Source of the DNA: Kordiimonadaceae bacterium
GTDB taxonomy: Bacteria; Pseudomonadota; Alphaproteobacteria; Sphingomonadales; Kordiimonadaceae
Direction: 5' to 3'
DNA: 64,000 nucleotides
Assembly (NCBI GenBank): GCA_017640725.1
Contig: JAEPQB010000001.1
Coordinates: forward strand, 124,001-188,000
In this document: piece after piece, positions 36,678 through 45,932 of the stretch
Numbering within the stretch: the first letter of the stretch is position 1
Layout of the letters: each line of letters begins with the position of its first letter
Translations under genes and position numbers: made by a program
Notes under the pieces: generated by a model
Seen by the model: only the letters and a program-made list of their open reading frames with translations
The model's database searches: none
What the model was told of the DNA's origin: nothing

Positions 36678-38366
36678 TTGACAGAAGAGTGGCACAAACC
36701 CTGGCAAGTCCGATGGTTTGACGTCACTCTTGTGGTGATCCTGGTTGCCGCCGCATGCTGGCGCGCGGCCATGTCCGACGGCGGCCTTGTGCTGTCTTTA
36801 CTACACGGGCTATTGCTCGTCTTTTTGTTTGTGACACTGTCTGCTGGCGCGCGCCGACTTCACCCTCTGCCCGCATACGGATTTTTCTGTGTTGCCGCAC
36901 TATTGCTTATCGCGGAATTGGCTGTGCAGCACCTCACCGGGCTCCACGTCAATTGGTTCTTAATCAGCCTGCTTTTGCAGCCTGATGCTGATACTCAAAT
37001 CGGTTTCTCTGCTGTTTATGTAGGCGTATTTGTGTTGGCAACTATCGGTGTTCTGGCCTGGACAAGTTGGAGGACCAGGGCAAGGGTAATACGCATCCAG
37101 CCGTTGGTGGTACTAGTTTTCACGGTAGGCATATTTGTAGGGGCCCAATGGGTCTATACAGTGGCCTACTTTGATGGCGCTGCGCGCATCCTCGAAACCC
37201 GCCGCACCTTGCCCTTTTTCTGGGCTCCCCACCCCTACCGATCAAACAAGCTTTTGGGATATGTCTTTGGACCCAGAAGCGAAAACCCCTTTGCAGAGTC
37301 CGATAACGGATTGGATGAGATACAAACTGATGCAGGTGGGCGAAGTGTTCCCTCTCTGGATTTGGCGACCGCACCGAATATATTGATAATCGTTGCTGAC
37401 AGTTGGCGGGCAAAAGATTTAGCCGAAAACCCTAGCCTCGCGCCAAATTTCCTACGAGCCGGGGAAAACGGCTTTCTCTCCCTCACGCACTCTAGCGTCT
37501 CAAATTGCACTCATTTTTCAATGTATTCGCTGTTCACGGGCAAGCTCGCCACGAGTTACGGGCGCAGTCGCCGCCTGAAGGCTCCCGCCGGAATAATACC
37601 ATTATTGGATACTGCCGGTTACGACGTCAGTACCGCAGAATCTATCGCAATGGATTGGTACAATCTATCTGACATTTTGCTGCCTCATAACGCAGAGCGA
37701 GCGCTTGTTGACGGTGCAGACAACTTTGAAACCGATCAGCAGGTAACCCAGCAAACTCTTGAAAAAATTGCAGGGTGGCAGGGTTTGGACAGACCGCAAA
37801 TGCATTTGGCATTCTATCAAGGCACCCATTACCCCTATCACAGAGACCGTGCACGCCCTGGAACCACTAACCTTGCTAGATACAAGCAAGCCGTCACCAT
37901 CCTAGATAATGAGCTGGCACTGATATTTGAGGCGCTGCAGCCTTCTTCAAACATGAGAAGAACACTCGTTATCGTAACATCAGATCATGGAGAAGAATTC
38001 CTGGATGAAGGGGTCGTGGGACACGCCAGCAGGCTGACGGACGAACAAGTGACGGTACCTTTCATGGTACTTGGTAACGTGTCGTCAGCCGCGGTTCCAA
38101 ATTCGCATACCGGCGTGCATGATTTCATAATGGCTGAGTTGGGAATTCCCATAGAGACAGACCAAAATAACGCGCCAATCATTCTGACCAACTGCGACTA
38201 TGATCACCCCAATGGATTTGCGCTATTGAGCAAACAGGGTAGGTTCGAGTTTGCTTACGACGACGGATACCTAGTGCCAACAGTTGACACTCAAAGCGCG
38301 CACGAAAAACAGGAAATTTCTAAGGCCGCAAAAAAATTGCTGCAGGCGATATCCGAGGATCGCTAG
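36678..38366 (+). CDS. Sulfatase-fold membrane protein, PbgA/YejM- or LtaS-like
   Basis: A 562-residue protein started at TTG 36678, since AAGGAG lies correctly before it and no better start exists. Five hydrophobic helices fill residues about 10-165, followed by a periplasmic alkaline-phosphatase-superfamily domain. Metal ligands: the Asp in IIVADSWRAKD and the DH pair in VTSDHGEEFLD. The nucleophile region reads SVSNCTHFSMYSLFTG, with Thr rather than the C-x-P-x-R of true sulfatases. This resembles SSGNRTD-type motifs of PbgA and the Thr of LtaS-type enzymes. An envelope lipid role (sensing or phosphoglycerol/phosphoethanolamine chemistry) is inferred. Confidence 0.82.
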   Translation: MTEEWHKPWQVRWFDVTLVVILVAAACWRAAMSDGGLVLSLLHGLLLVFLFVTLSAGARRLHPLPAYGFFCVAALLLIAELAVQHLTGLHVNWFLISLLLQPDADTQIGFSAVYVGVFVLATIGVLAWTSWRTRARVIRIQPLVVLVFTVGIFVGAQWVYTVAYFDGAARILETRRTLPFFWAPHPYRSNKLLGYVFGPRSENPFAESDNGLDEIQTDAGGRSVPSLDLATAPNILIIVADSWRAKDLAENPSLAPNFLRAGENGFLSLTHSSVSNCTHFSMYSLFTGKLATSYGRSRRLKAPAGIIPLLDTAGYDVSTAESIAMDWYNLSDILLPHNAERALVDGADNFETDQQVTQQTLEKIAGWQGLDRPQMHLAFYQGTHYPYHRDRARPGTTNLARYKQAVTILDNELALIFEALQPSSNMRRTLVIVTSDHGEEFLDEGVVGHASRLTDEQVTVPFMVLGNVSSAAVPNSHTGVHDFIMAELGIPIETDQNNAPIILTNCDYDHPNGFALLSKQGRFEFAYDDGYLVPTVDTQSAHEKQEISKAAKKLLQAISEDR

Positions 38367-39004
38367 CCTTCCAAACCAGCACTTTTCAGCATCATGCTGA
38401 TCACACTTGCTTTGGCGTCTTCAAACTGGCTGTTAGAGAGCGGAGCGCCACCATTCATGACGTTGATCTGCGCTTCAAAATCAGCGTAATTTTGCGTGGT
38501 TGCCCAGACCATATACATGAAATACCGGGTATTCATGGGTTTTAGGCGCCCTTCATCAATCCATTTCTGAAGCACTTGTTCCCGGCTTGTCAGCCAAGGT
38601 TTGACCTCATTCTCGAGGTATTCTTGCAGGAACGGCGCACCTGAAGCCATTTCGATCGCCCAAAGTCGGGAGCCATTCGGACGCTCACGCGCCAAATCCA
38701 TTTTTGCCGCCACATAGCGACGGATTGCCTTTTCCGGATCATCCGAGGCGTCGAAACTGTCGGCGGCGTGCAGCCAAATCGTGCAAATATTCTCGATAAC
38801 ACGCCGGTAAAGTTCTTCTTTGTTGCCAAAGTAATAATAGACGTTGGGCTTTGGCACATTGGCGCGGTCAGCAATTAATCCGACGCTCGCTCCTTTAAAT
38901 CCCTTTTCAGCAAACACGCTTTCAGCAGCAATCATGATCTTGCTGACATTCTCGCGCCTGATAGCAGCCTTGTGGCTGGCTTCATTGTCGGCCGGGCGGT
39001 TCAT
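38363..39004 (-). CDS. TetR-family regulator resembling RutR
   Basis: A 213-residue regulator. The N-terminal helix-turn-helix (IADRANVPKPNVYYYFGNKEELY, residues about 40-62) is typical of TetR. The C-terminal ligand domain carries GSRLWAIEMASGAPFL and FMYMVWATTQNYADF. These match RutR-type segments as I recall them from E. coli (RLFCMEMLAGAPLL; FMIWASTQHYADF). RutR binds uracil or thymine and represses pyrimidine catabolism. The downstream locus (TonB receptor, deo/upp/bmp genes) contains sites like the RutR box, so this is its likely regulator. Confidence 0.85.
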   Translation of the reverse strand: MNRPADNEASHKAAIRRENVSKIMIAAESVFAEKGFKGASVGLIADRANVPKPNVYYYFGNKEELYRRVIENICTIWLHAADSFDASDDPEKAIRRYVAAKMDLARERPNGSRLWAIEMASGAPFLQEYLENEVKPWLTSREQVLQKWIDEGRLKPMNTRYFMYMVWATTQNYADFEAQINVMNGGAPLSNSQFEDAKASVISMMLKSAGLEG

Positions 39005-39035
39005 AAACGATTTTCCTCGGTTGCGTTTATGTAGG

Positions 39036-39052
39036 TGGCAAAACTATTGCCA
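39036..39052. promoter_or_regulatory. Inverted repeat upstream of the RutR-like gene
   Basis: TGGCAA-aacta-TTGCCA, perfect 6-base arms, begins 32 bases before the regulator start codon. It does not match the TTGAC-N6-GTCAA boxes elsewhere, so if it is an operator another protein may bind it. Confidence 0.4.
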
Positions 39053-39111
39053 TAGTCAGAGGCCTAATTCCAGAGACAGTGACCCAGTACAGGTTTCTGG
39101 TTTCGAGCCTT

Positions 39112-39142
39112 GAAAAAAAGACGCCCGGGAGTCCCGGGCGTC
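39112..39142 (-). terminator. Rho-independent terminator of the TonB receptor gene
   Basis: On the minus strand GACGCCCGGG, a 3-base loop and CCCGGGCGTC are followed by TTTTTTTC. It lies about 25 bases past the receptor stop codon. Confidence 0.93.
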
Positions 39143-39166
39143 CTGTCTCTATCCTAACTTTACCAA

Positions 39167-42100
39167 TTAGAACTTGTACTTAACGCCGAACTGGATGCGC
39201 CACAGCGTATCACCAGCATCAACATTTGTTGGAATTCCACCAGTCAAGTTGAAGTCGTCAAAGACAAACTGAGCACCATCAATCGACGCACCGCTTACAA
39301 TGATACCATTGTTATCTTGGTCGTAGAAACGCTGCACGCCAGCACCGCTATCAATGAAGTTGAGGAAGTTCTCAAAGTTCAGTGAAAGCTCAATGAGGTG
39401 GCCCTCAAATGGTGTTGGCACTTCTTGGCTGAAGCGAAGATCGATATCAGCATTCCAAGGCTGGTTGAGAGTTCCAGGAGGAACAATGCCGCCAGCATAT
39501 TGAGTGAGGTTGTTCTCTTCCAGGAACTGGAAGAAACCATTCACGTCAAATCCAGGTGCAAACTGAACCAGCGGATCAGTTGGGCCTGTTGGAATGTACA
39601 GCAGGCTTCTTGCCACATCATCAGAGTCACCGAAGGTATCCTGAGAGGTATCTTCATTAAACACTGCCGACAAAGGACGACCAGAACGGGCACGGAAGAA
39701 CACACCAATGGTGGACTGCAAGCCATCCCAGAACTCATCGCGGTACGTGGCATTCAGAACAATGTTGTGCTTGTTAGCAAACACTGAGTTACCAATTGGA
39801 ACATCGTTGAAGTTGTCAGTAGACACGTTCTCGAAGCTGGAACCTGCAGTAAAGTTGGTAGCAGGGTTACCTACATTCACGTCAGCAAATGCATAACCAG
39901 CTCTGAATGAAATTGTGCCCGTGTCAGTCACGTCAAAGTCTTTAGCAAACTGAGCCGAGAAAGAATACGCATCGCCGCTACCGTTAACCGCATTGGTCAA
40001 AACGATGTTCTGTGGAAGTGAAACGCCGTCGAAACAAGCTGCAGACGTGTTGCTGAACGTACGCAAGTTGTCACTAAGCGTTGCGCCACAACCAGGAGCA
40101 GACGGATCGATGTTCGCAAAGATAGGACGACCATCTGGCGCCGTACCATTTTGAGCGATACTCAGGTCAACAAAGTCAAGTGAGTTACGGTTGTTGGTGT
40201 AGATGAAGTCAAGGTTAACTTGCCAGTCATCGAAGAAACCAGAACCACCGAAATCAGTGTAGTGCTGAACGCCCAGGCTAAACCGGTCTTGGCTTGGCAA
40301 AACAAGGTCAGGATCAGTAGCCGCAACTTCAGCAGCAAACAATGAGTTCCGGAGAAGGATCTCTTGGCCGATACAAGCCGGAAGACCTTGGAACTGACCA
40401 TTTACAATAGTGTTTTGCAGGTCGGCATCTGTACAAATGTCGTTTGTACCGAACGAGTCACCCGCGTCACCCAAAGCAATCGCACCACCAAAGTTTTGGA
40501 ACGCGTTTGAGAAGAATACGGTTGGATCACCACCACCGAAGCGGCCAAAGCCGGCTGTCAGAGTTGTCTGACCAAACTGCTCAGGAAGTTCCCAAGTCAA
40601 GCCGATACGTGGCTGCCACAAATCAAGGCCGTCATAGGCGTTGTTGTTGTTGAAGCCATAACGATCAACAAATGCTGGGTTGAGGTTTGGTGCGTCGTTT
40701 GACTTGTAGAAGTCGTAACGCAAACCAGCAACAATTTGCAGGTTATCAGTAACCTGCCACTCATCCTGTGCATACAGCGAGTGGATATTTCTGGCAAAGT
40801 CTGCACCAGCGTCAAGCGGATCCAGAGTGAAAGATCCATTCTGACGGATAAGCGCAACGTTACCTGCTTCAAGGTCTTCAACGCTGTCAAAGAATACAGT
40901 ACCTGTCGCGTTGATGATGAAGAGGTTGAACACTTCCAAACGGTCAAGTTCATAACCAAATGAAATTGTGTGGTCACCGGTCACATAGTCACCAGCGACT
41001 TTGACTTGATCAACGCGCGTATCAAGTTGGTTCGCACTACGGAAAATACCGGGGCCAGATGCAAAGTCATTTCCGAAGAACTCGTTTGCGAATGACAGCG
41101 CACGGATTGCTACCCGAGTAACGTTGGTATCTTGTGCTTCACCACCAAGGGTTGGGCCCTGGTTATCCTGAACATCACTTCTTGAAAGACGAATCTCTGT
41201 GGAGAAGTTTTCCGTCCAGTCCGAGAACAAGCGGAATGAGTATGTGTCAGAGATCGAACCGCGGTCCTGGAAGTTATCGAGGAATGTTGTTTCACCGCGA
41301 CCAGTACCAATTGCATCACCCAGCAAACGGTCTTCTTCAAGGCGAGCATATGTCGCTGCCACACGATGGTTATCAGTAACGTTCCAGTCAATACGACCAA
41401 AGAAACGACGGCTGGTGTTAGGCAAAGAGCGAACCAGAGGACCAACATCGCGTCCAAAGATATTTTGGATCGCAGTAGCCGCACGATTTGCTTCGTCCAA
41501 AGTCAAACCGGATTCGTTCAAGAAGCCTGCACCAATTGGTCCTTCGTTCTGAATGCCACCAGCATCAGTTTCTTCGTATGAAGCATAGAAGAAGATTTTG
41601 TCTTCAATAATCGGACCGCCAAGCTCGGCGCCCCAGTTGTAGTTGTCAAAATCGGCGTCTACTGGAGGCTCACCCTCGATATCTGAACCGGTGAGGCTGT
41701 CGCCTGTGTAAAGGAAGAATGCTGAACCCTGGAAGTCATTCGTACCAGACTTAGTAACAATGTTGATGTTACAACCTGTGAACTGGCCATACTCCACGTC
41801 GATTGGAGAAAACTCAACCGCGGTTGAAGATACAGAATCGAATGGAATTGGGAATGTGCTACGCGCCAGGTTACCGGAAAGGTTCAAACCAAATGGGTCA
41901 CCCGCACGGGCACCATCAATTGTAAAGGCGTTTGCACGAGCGTTACCACCCAAACAAGAAATACCGAAGCCTTCACCGCCGCTGCCACGCTGTACGTTAA
42001 CACGTGGATCCAAACGGATAACGTCACGGATCTGACGGCTTACAGAAGGCAGGCTCTGAATATCTGCGAAATTGAAAGAACTACCAGGACCAACTGCAAT

Positions 42101-42502
42101 CTGCGCTGCGACAACCGAAGACGCCACAACCGTAATTTCTTCGATGCCATCATTGGCGTCTTGAAGAGCAATATTAAAGGCCGTGGTACCAGAAAGGTTG
42201 GTAAACACGTCAGTAATGAGAACATCCTCATACTGGTTAGAGTCTACGCGAATGGTGTACGGGCCACCAACAGTAAGGCCGCGTGCTGAAAATACACCGT
42301 TAGCATTTGTTGTTACCGTCCGGGTCGTTCCAGTACGAGTATCAGTGATAGTAACGCTTTCACCAACAGCTGGGTTACCAGCTGGTGTTGTGACCGTACC
42401 ACGTACCGACGACGTAATTTCCTGCGAGACGGCAGGCACGGATGCTGCCATAGCAGCAAGCGCCACACCACTACACAAAGTAGTCTTAAATAGGCGATTC
42501 AT
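39167..42502 (-). CDS. Large Oar-like TonB-dependent outer membrane receptor
   Basis: A 1111-residue receptor. A signal peptide ends near VSQE, and a carboxypeptidase-regulatory-like beta-sandwich spans about residues 28-115 (SVRGTVTTPAGNPAVG). EEITVVAS could be the TonB box. A plug with NAFTIDGARAGDPFG and FTGCNINIVTKSGTNDFQGS follows, then a long barrel ending in WRIQFGVKYKF with the expected C-terminal aromatic. Several Cys pairs lie in loops. Such receptors import large or scarce nutrients. The RutR-like box upstream and the neighbouring nucleoside genes point to nucleosides, nucleobases or nucleic-acid fragments as ligand; this is inference. Confidence 0.93.
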   Translation of the reverse strand: MNRLFKTTLCSGVALAAMAASVPAVSQEITSSVRGTVTTPAGNPAVGESVTITDTRTGTTRTVTTNANGVFSARGLTVGGPYTIRVDSNQYEDVLITDVFTNLSGTTAFNIALQDANDGIEEITVVASSVVAAQIAVGPGSSFNFADIQSLPSVSRQIRDVIRLDPRVNVQRGSGGEGFGISCLGGNARANAFTIDGARAGDPFGLNLSGNLARSTFPIPFDSVSSTAVEFSPIDVEYGQFTGCNINIVTKSGTNDFQGSAFFLYTGDSLTGSDIEGEPPVDADFDNYNWGAELGGPIIEDKIFFYASYEETDAGGIQNEGPIGAGFLNESGLTLDEANRAATAIQNIFGRDVGPLVRSLPNTSRRFFGRIDWNVTDNHRVAATYARLEEDRLLGDAIGTGRGETTFLDNFQDRGSISDTYSFRLFSDWTENFSTEIRLSRSDVQDNQGPTLGGEAQDTNVTRVAIRALSFANEFFGNDFASGPGIFRSANQLDTRVDQVKVAGDYVTGDHTISFGYELDRLEVFNLFIINATGTVFFDSVEDLEAGNVALIRQNGSFTLDPLDAGADFARNIHSLYAQDEWQVTDNLQIVAGLRYDFYKSNDAPNLNPAFVDRYGFNNNNAYDGLDLWQPRIGLTWELPEQFGQTTLTAGFGRFGGGDPTVFFSNAFQNFGGAIALGDAGDSFGTNDICTDADLQNTIVNGQFQGLPACIGQEILLRNSLFAAEVAATDPDLVLPSQDRFSLGVQHYTDFGGSGFFDDWQVNLDFIYTNNRNSLDFVDLSIAQNGTAPDGRPIFANIDPSAPGCGATLSDNLRTFSNTSAACFDGVSLPQNIVLTNAVNGSGDAYSFSAQFAKDFDVTDTGTISFRAGYAFADVNVGNPATNFTAGSSFENVSTDNFNDVPIGNSVFANKHNIVLNATYRDEFWDGLQSTIGVFFRARSGRPLSAVFNEDTSQDTFGDSDDVARSLLYIPTGPTDPLVQFAPGFDVNGFFQFLEENNLTQYAGGIVPPGTLNQPWNADIDLRFSQEVPTPFEGHLIELSLNFENFLNFIDSGAGVQRFYDQDNNGIIVSGASIDGAQFVFDDFNLTGGIPTNVDAGDTLWRIQFGVKYKF

Positions 42503-42709
42503 TCCCTAAGCTCCGTTTAAATGGTTGCAACCGGACCACAGAACATGCCGATTACCCCCCTGTTAACCCCTGTGCCGAGGTTTAGTTTCAATTTCACACA
42601 ATACCCAGCCACTACTTCACCAAATCCTAACGAAAAGGTCAAGAACGACCGGGAACCCGCTCAAACGCTTGTTTGCGGCATGGTTCTAGTATCGTTTCAT
42701 TTCAGTTTT

Positions 42710-42725
42710 TTGACGTTTGTGTCAA
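42710..42725. promoter_or_regulatory. RutR-like box upstream of the TonB receptor
   Basis: TTGACGTTTGTGTCAA, a TTGAC-N6-GTCAA palindrome followed by GAAT. It shares 13 of 16 positions with the deoC box. Read on the minus strand it begins TTGACA, which could serve as a -35 element. It lies about 210 bases upstream of the receptor start. Confidence 0.62.
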
Positions 42726-42764
42726 GAATCATTGAAACGGATACCGCTTGGGCAAAGATATAGA

Positions 42765-42796
42765 ACCGAGTTGTTGCCAAAATGCGACAACTCGGT
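42765..42796. repeat. Strong hairpin in the receptor upstream region
   Basis: ACCGAGTTGT, 12 bases, ACAACTCGGT: perfect 10-pair arms, extendable inward to 12 of 13 pairs with a CAAAAT loop. No U-tract is present on either strand. It could be a degenerate terminator for deoB or a further operator. Confidence 0.6.
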
Positions 42797-42925
42797 GCCT
42801 AAGAATACAACAACTGTGCAAAAAACAGCCACTCAGTGCGAGCACTGTACGGATGGTGGATGGTGGGGGCGTCACTCAGTTTGTTCGAATAAGCCACCGC
42901 ACTCGAACTTTAACCAATGAGGCGA

Positions 42926-44143
42926 CTATTGCGCTGCAACGCCCTCACTCAATGGGGAAATTTCGAGATGTTTGGCTACTGTTTGGCCAATATCTGCAAA
43001 ACTGTCCCTGCGACCACCGCTTCCGGTCGTGAAATTTGGACCAAACGCCACAAACGGTACAAACTCTCGTGTATGGTCACTTCCTGGCCAAGTTGGGTCG
43101 CATCCGTGATCAGCGGTTAAAATTACCAAATCGTCGTCGCGCATTTGGTTGATAAATTCCGGAAGCCGGGTATCAAAATACTCTAACGCAGCGGCATAGC
43201 CTGCCACGTTGCGCCGATGGCCAAAGTTCTGATCGAAATCAACAAAATTCACGAACGTAAGCGAACCGTCTTCAGCCTCTTCCTGCATTTTCAAACTCAG
43301 ATCAAACAAGCCATCGAGACCATTTGCCTTCACCTTTTTGGTTAGGCCACTGTGGGCAAATATATCGGCGATTTTTCCCACCGAAATCACTTCGCGGCCT
43401 TCGGCCTCAAGCAGGTCAAGCAATGTCCGTTGGTGTGGTGGCGTCGCCAGATCGCGCCGGTTGCCGGTACGTTCATAGGCCCCACTTTCGCCCAAAAATG
43501 GCCTGGCAATGACGCGGCCGATATTGTAGTCGTCAACAAGCTCGCGTGCGACCTCACAAACCTCGTACAATTTATCTAGTCCAAAGTGCTCTTCATGGGC
43601 CGCGATCTGGAACACACTGTCTGCCGAGGTGTAAACAATCGGCTTGCCGGAAGCGACATGCTCATCGCCTAATTCTTCAATGATCACAGTTCCAGAGGCG
43701 GCTTTGTTGCCTAGAACACCCGGAATGCCAGTACGCTCAACCAGTTTCGAAATCAGATCGTCAGGAAAACTCGGAAACTCAGGCTGGAAATAGCCCCAGT
43801 CAAATTCAACCGGCACCCCTGCCATTTCCCAATGGCCGGAGGGCGTATCTTTTCCGAAAGAGCGCTCTGCACAAGCAGCATAAAAGCCTTTTGCAGCGCC
43901 TTCAAACTCGGTCCCTGGATGAATTTTGCCTGTCGCAAGCTCCGCTGCTTTGCCAAGCCCAAGCTCAACCATGTTTGGCAAAGAAATCGGCCCGGCAGTT
44001 GGTCTTTCAGCAGCAGTATTGCCAGATGCACACCATTCGGCAATGTGGCCGAACGTATCTGCGCCAACATCGCCAAACTTGTCGGCATCTGGCGCCGCGC
44101 CAATGCCAAAACTATCCAGAACCAATATGAATGCCCGTGCCAT
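42926..44143 (-). CDS. deoB: Phosphopentomutase
   Basis: A 405-residue alkaline-phosphatase-superfamily mutase that converts (deoxy)ribose-1-phosphate to the 5-phosphate. [32 protein letters not shown] (with the phospho-Thr) and [20 protein letters not shown] are diagnostic metal and nucleophile motifs. The GAGGG binding site lies inside the end of deoA, and only two bases separate the genes. It links the phosphorylases (DeoA, PunA) to DeoC. Confidence 0.97.
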   Translation of the reverse strand: MARAFILVLDSFGIGAAPDADKFGDVGADTFGHIAEWCASGNTAAERPTAGPISLPNMVELGLGKAAELATGKIHPGTEFEGAAKGFYAACAERSFGKDTPSGHWEMAGVPVEFDWGYFQPEFPSFPDDLISKLVERTGIPGVLGNKAASGTVIIEELGDEHVASGKPIVYTSADSVFQIAAHEEHFGLDKLYEVCEVARELVDDYNIGRVIARPFLGESGAYERTGNRRDLATPPHQRTLLDLLEAEGREVISVGKIADIFAHSGLTKKVKANGLDGLFDLSLKMQEEAEDGSLTFVNFVDFDQNFGHRRNVAGYAAALEYFDTRLPEFINQMRDDDLVILTADHGCDPTWPGSDHTREFVPFVAFGPNFTTGSGGRRDSFADIGQTVAKHLEISPLSEGVAAQ

Positions 44144-44145
44144 GA

Positions 44146-45486
44146 CTAGCCCTCAATGATTTCGGCAACAACCGGGGTGAGTGAAACCTCAGTATCGCTC
44201 AGTTTAACTGCCGACTTAACTTCTTCAGCCGCACGCTCAGCCGTCGCAAGATCGTGCGCTTGTACCACGGCAAGCGGATCACCTACTTCAATACGATCCC
44301 CGATTTGAACAATATCTGTCAAACCAACTGCATGGTCGATTTTTGCCGATGGATCGGTTCGTCCGCCACCCATGGCAACCACAGCCATGCCAATCGCGCG
44401 TGTATCTTGTTCAGATACAAAGCCAGCGCGGTCACTGCTAACCGCAAACGTCTGCTCCGCAACTGTAACATGTTTTGAAAGAGACGATAAAATATCGTTG
44501 GGGCCGCCTTGCGCTGCCACCATTTTTTCGAAAACAACGGCTGCACTGCCATCATCCAGGCTCCTTTGGGAGGCCTGCAGCGCCTCATCCACGCTGCCAG
44601 ACACACCTGAAATGTGCAGCATGTGGGCAGCAAGCGCCAGTGTCACATCGACCAACCGACTGTCCGCAGCGCTTGGGTTTGTCAGAAACTCGACAGACTC
44701 GATAACCTCAACGGCATTTCCGGCGGTGCGGCCCAAAACCTGGTTCATGTCTGTAAGCAGCGCTCGCGTCGGGGTGCCGGCAGCGCCTGCAACTCGCACA
44801 ATATTCTCTGCGAGCTCTTTGGCCTTATCGTAATCCGCCATAAAGGCCCCGGACCCGAACTTCACATCCATGATCAATGAATTCAGACCGGCTGACAGTT
44901 TCTTCGAGAGAATTGACGCTGTAATCAGCGGAATGCTCTCAACTGTCGCGGTCACGTCACGCACAGCATAAAAACGCTTATCGGCGGGGGCAAGCTCGCC
45001 CGTTTGGCCTATGATAGAACAACCCACATCACGCACAATTTCGGCAAATCGCTCGATGCTTGGATAAGGGTCATAGCCCGGGATAGCTTCAAATTTATCG
45101 AGCGTGCCGCCCGTATGCCCCAGACCCCGCCCTGAGATCATTGGCACCAGTCCGCCGCACGCAGCAACTATGGGAGCCAGCATAAGGCTGACCTTGTCGC
45201 CCACACCACCTGTCGAGTGCTTGTCAACGATTGGTGCCTCTGCGTCAAAGCCTAGACTTGTCCAATCGATAACATCACCGCTGTCCCGCATAGAAAGCGT
45301 CAGCGCAGCGCCTTCTTGCGGGCTCATGCCATTGAAGAATACTGCCATGCCAAAAGCAGCTATCTGCGCATCCGTAACGCGGCCATCGGTAATGCCTTCA
45401 ACAAAGCGAGCAATGTCAGCTTCGCTCACCGTCTGGCCATCGCGTTTTTGCTGAATAATCGCTTGTGGAATTAAAATATCACTCAT
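44146..45486 (-). CDS. deoA: Thymidine phosphorylase
   Basis: A 446-residue enzyme of the pyrimidine nucleoside phosphorylase family. [45 protein letters not shown] and [20 protein letters not shown] are the phosphate- and pyrimidine-binding signatures. It splits thymidine or deoxyuridine to base plus deoxyribose-1-phosphate. Its start overlaps the cdd stop (TAATG), so translation is coupled. Whether uridine is also used cannot be judged; no separate uridine phosphorylase gene is in the window. Confidence 0.96.
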   Translation of the reverse strand: MSDILIPQAIIQQKRDGQTVSEADIARFVEGITDGRVTDAQIAAFGMAVFFNGMSPQEGAALTLSMRDSGDVIDWTSLGFDAEAPIVDKHSTGGVGDKVSLMLAPIVAACGGLVPMISGRGLGHTGGTLDKFEAIPGYDPYPSIERFAEIVRDVGCSIIGQTGELAPADKRFYAVRDVTATVESIPLITASILSKKLSAGLNSLIMDVKFGSGAFMADYDKAKELAENIVRVAGAAGTPTRALLTDMNQVLGRTAGNAVEVIESVEFLTNPSAADSRLVDVTLALAAHMLHISGVSGSVDEALQASQRSLDDGSAAVVFEKMVAAQGGPNDILSSLSKHVTVAEQTFAVSSDRAGFVSEQDTRAIGMAVVAMGGGRTDPSAKIDHAVGLTDIVQIGDRIEVGDPLAVVQAHDLATAERAAEEVKSAVKLSDTEVSLTPVVAEIIEG

Positions 45487-45932
45487 TACTTTTCTCTCTT
45501 GCCGTGACGGACTGCGTTCACAACGTCGGGTCCAAATGAATTCGGCAACAAGGTGAAAATAGATGTTTCCATCAAGACGCCACCATCTGAGTCACACAAA
45601 TAAATCTCGATGTCGTCGGCGCCCGCAAATTCGCGCAGATTTTGCCTGCAGCCACCGCATGGGGCACACAAATCCTGATTAGGCCCAGATACAACAGCTG
45701 CAACAATCTGCCGACCACCCGCCATTGCCATGCTGCCGATTGCATTTGCTTCGGCGCACATGCCGAGTGGGTAAGCCGCATTCTCAACATTACAGCCGGC
45801 GTAAATAGCACCATCGTCCGCCAACACAGCTGCGCCCACAGCATAGCCCGAATAGGGTGAGTATGAATTCGCCCGGGCGTCAATAGCGGCTTCAATCAAC
45901 GCCTTTTTGGTGGATTCATCGATCTTTTTCAT
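45486..45932 (-). CDS. cdd: Cytidine deaminase
   Basis: A 148-residue homotetramer-type deaminase that converts cytidine and deoxycytidine to uridine and deoxyuridine. SYSPYSGYAVGAAVLADDG, CAEANAIG (zinc Cys plus catalytic Glu) and PCGGCRQNL (two zinc Cys) are intact. ATG 45932 is chosen. It overlaps the end of the upstream permease gene by 17 bases, so no separate ribosome binding site is visible and coupling is likely. Confidence 0.96.
   Translation of the reverse strand: MKKIDESTKKALIEAAIDARANSYSPYSGYAVGAAVLADDGAIYAGCNVENAAYPLGMCAEANAIGSMAMAGGRQIVAAVVSGPNQDLCAPCGGCRQNLREFAGADDIEIYLCDSDGGVLMETSIFTLLPNSFGPDVVNAVRHGKREK

Larger units (their letters stand above)
42503..42925. other. 423-base intergenic region between the TonB receptor and deoB
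   Basis: No gene seen. It should hold the receptor promoter and a long 5' leader. It contains the RutR-like box at 42710, a strong hairpin at 42765 and a small inverted repeat CAGTGC-ga-GCACTG at 42834-42847. A GGTCAAGAACGACC stretch at 42637-42650 resembles half of a RutR box. No terminator with a U-tract was found for the deoB operon. Confidence 0.6.
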
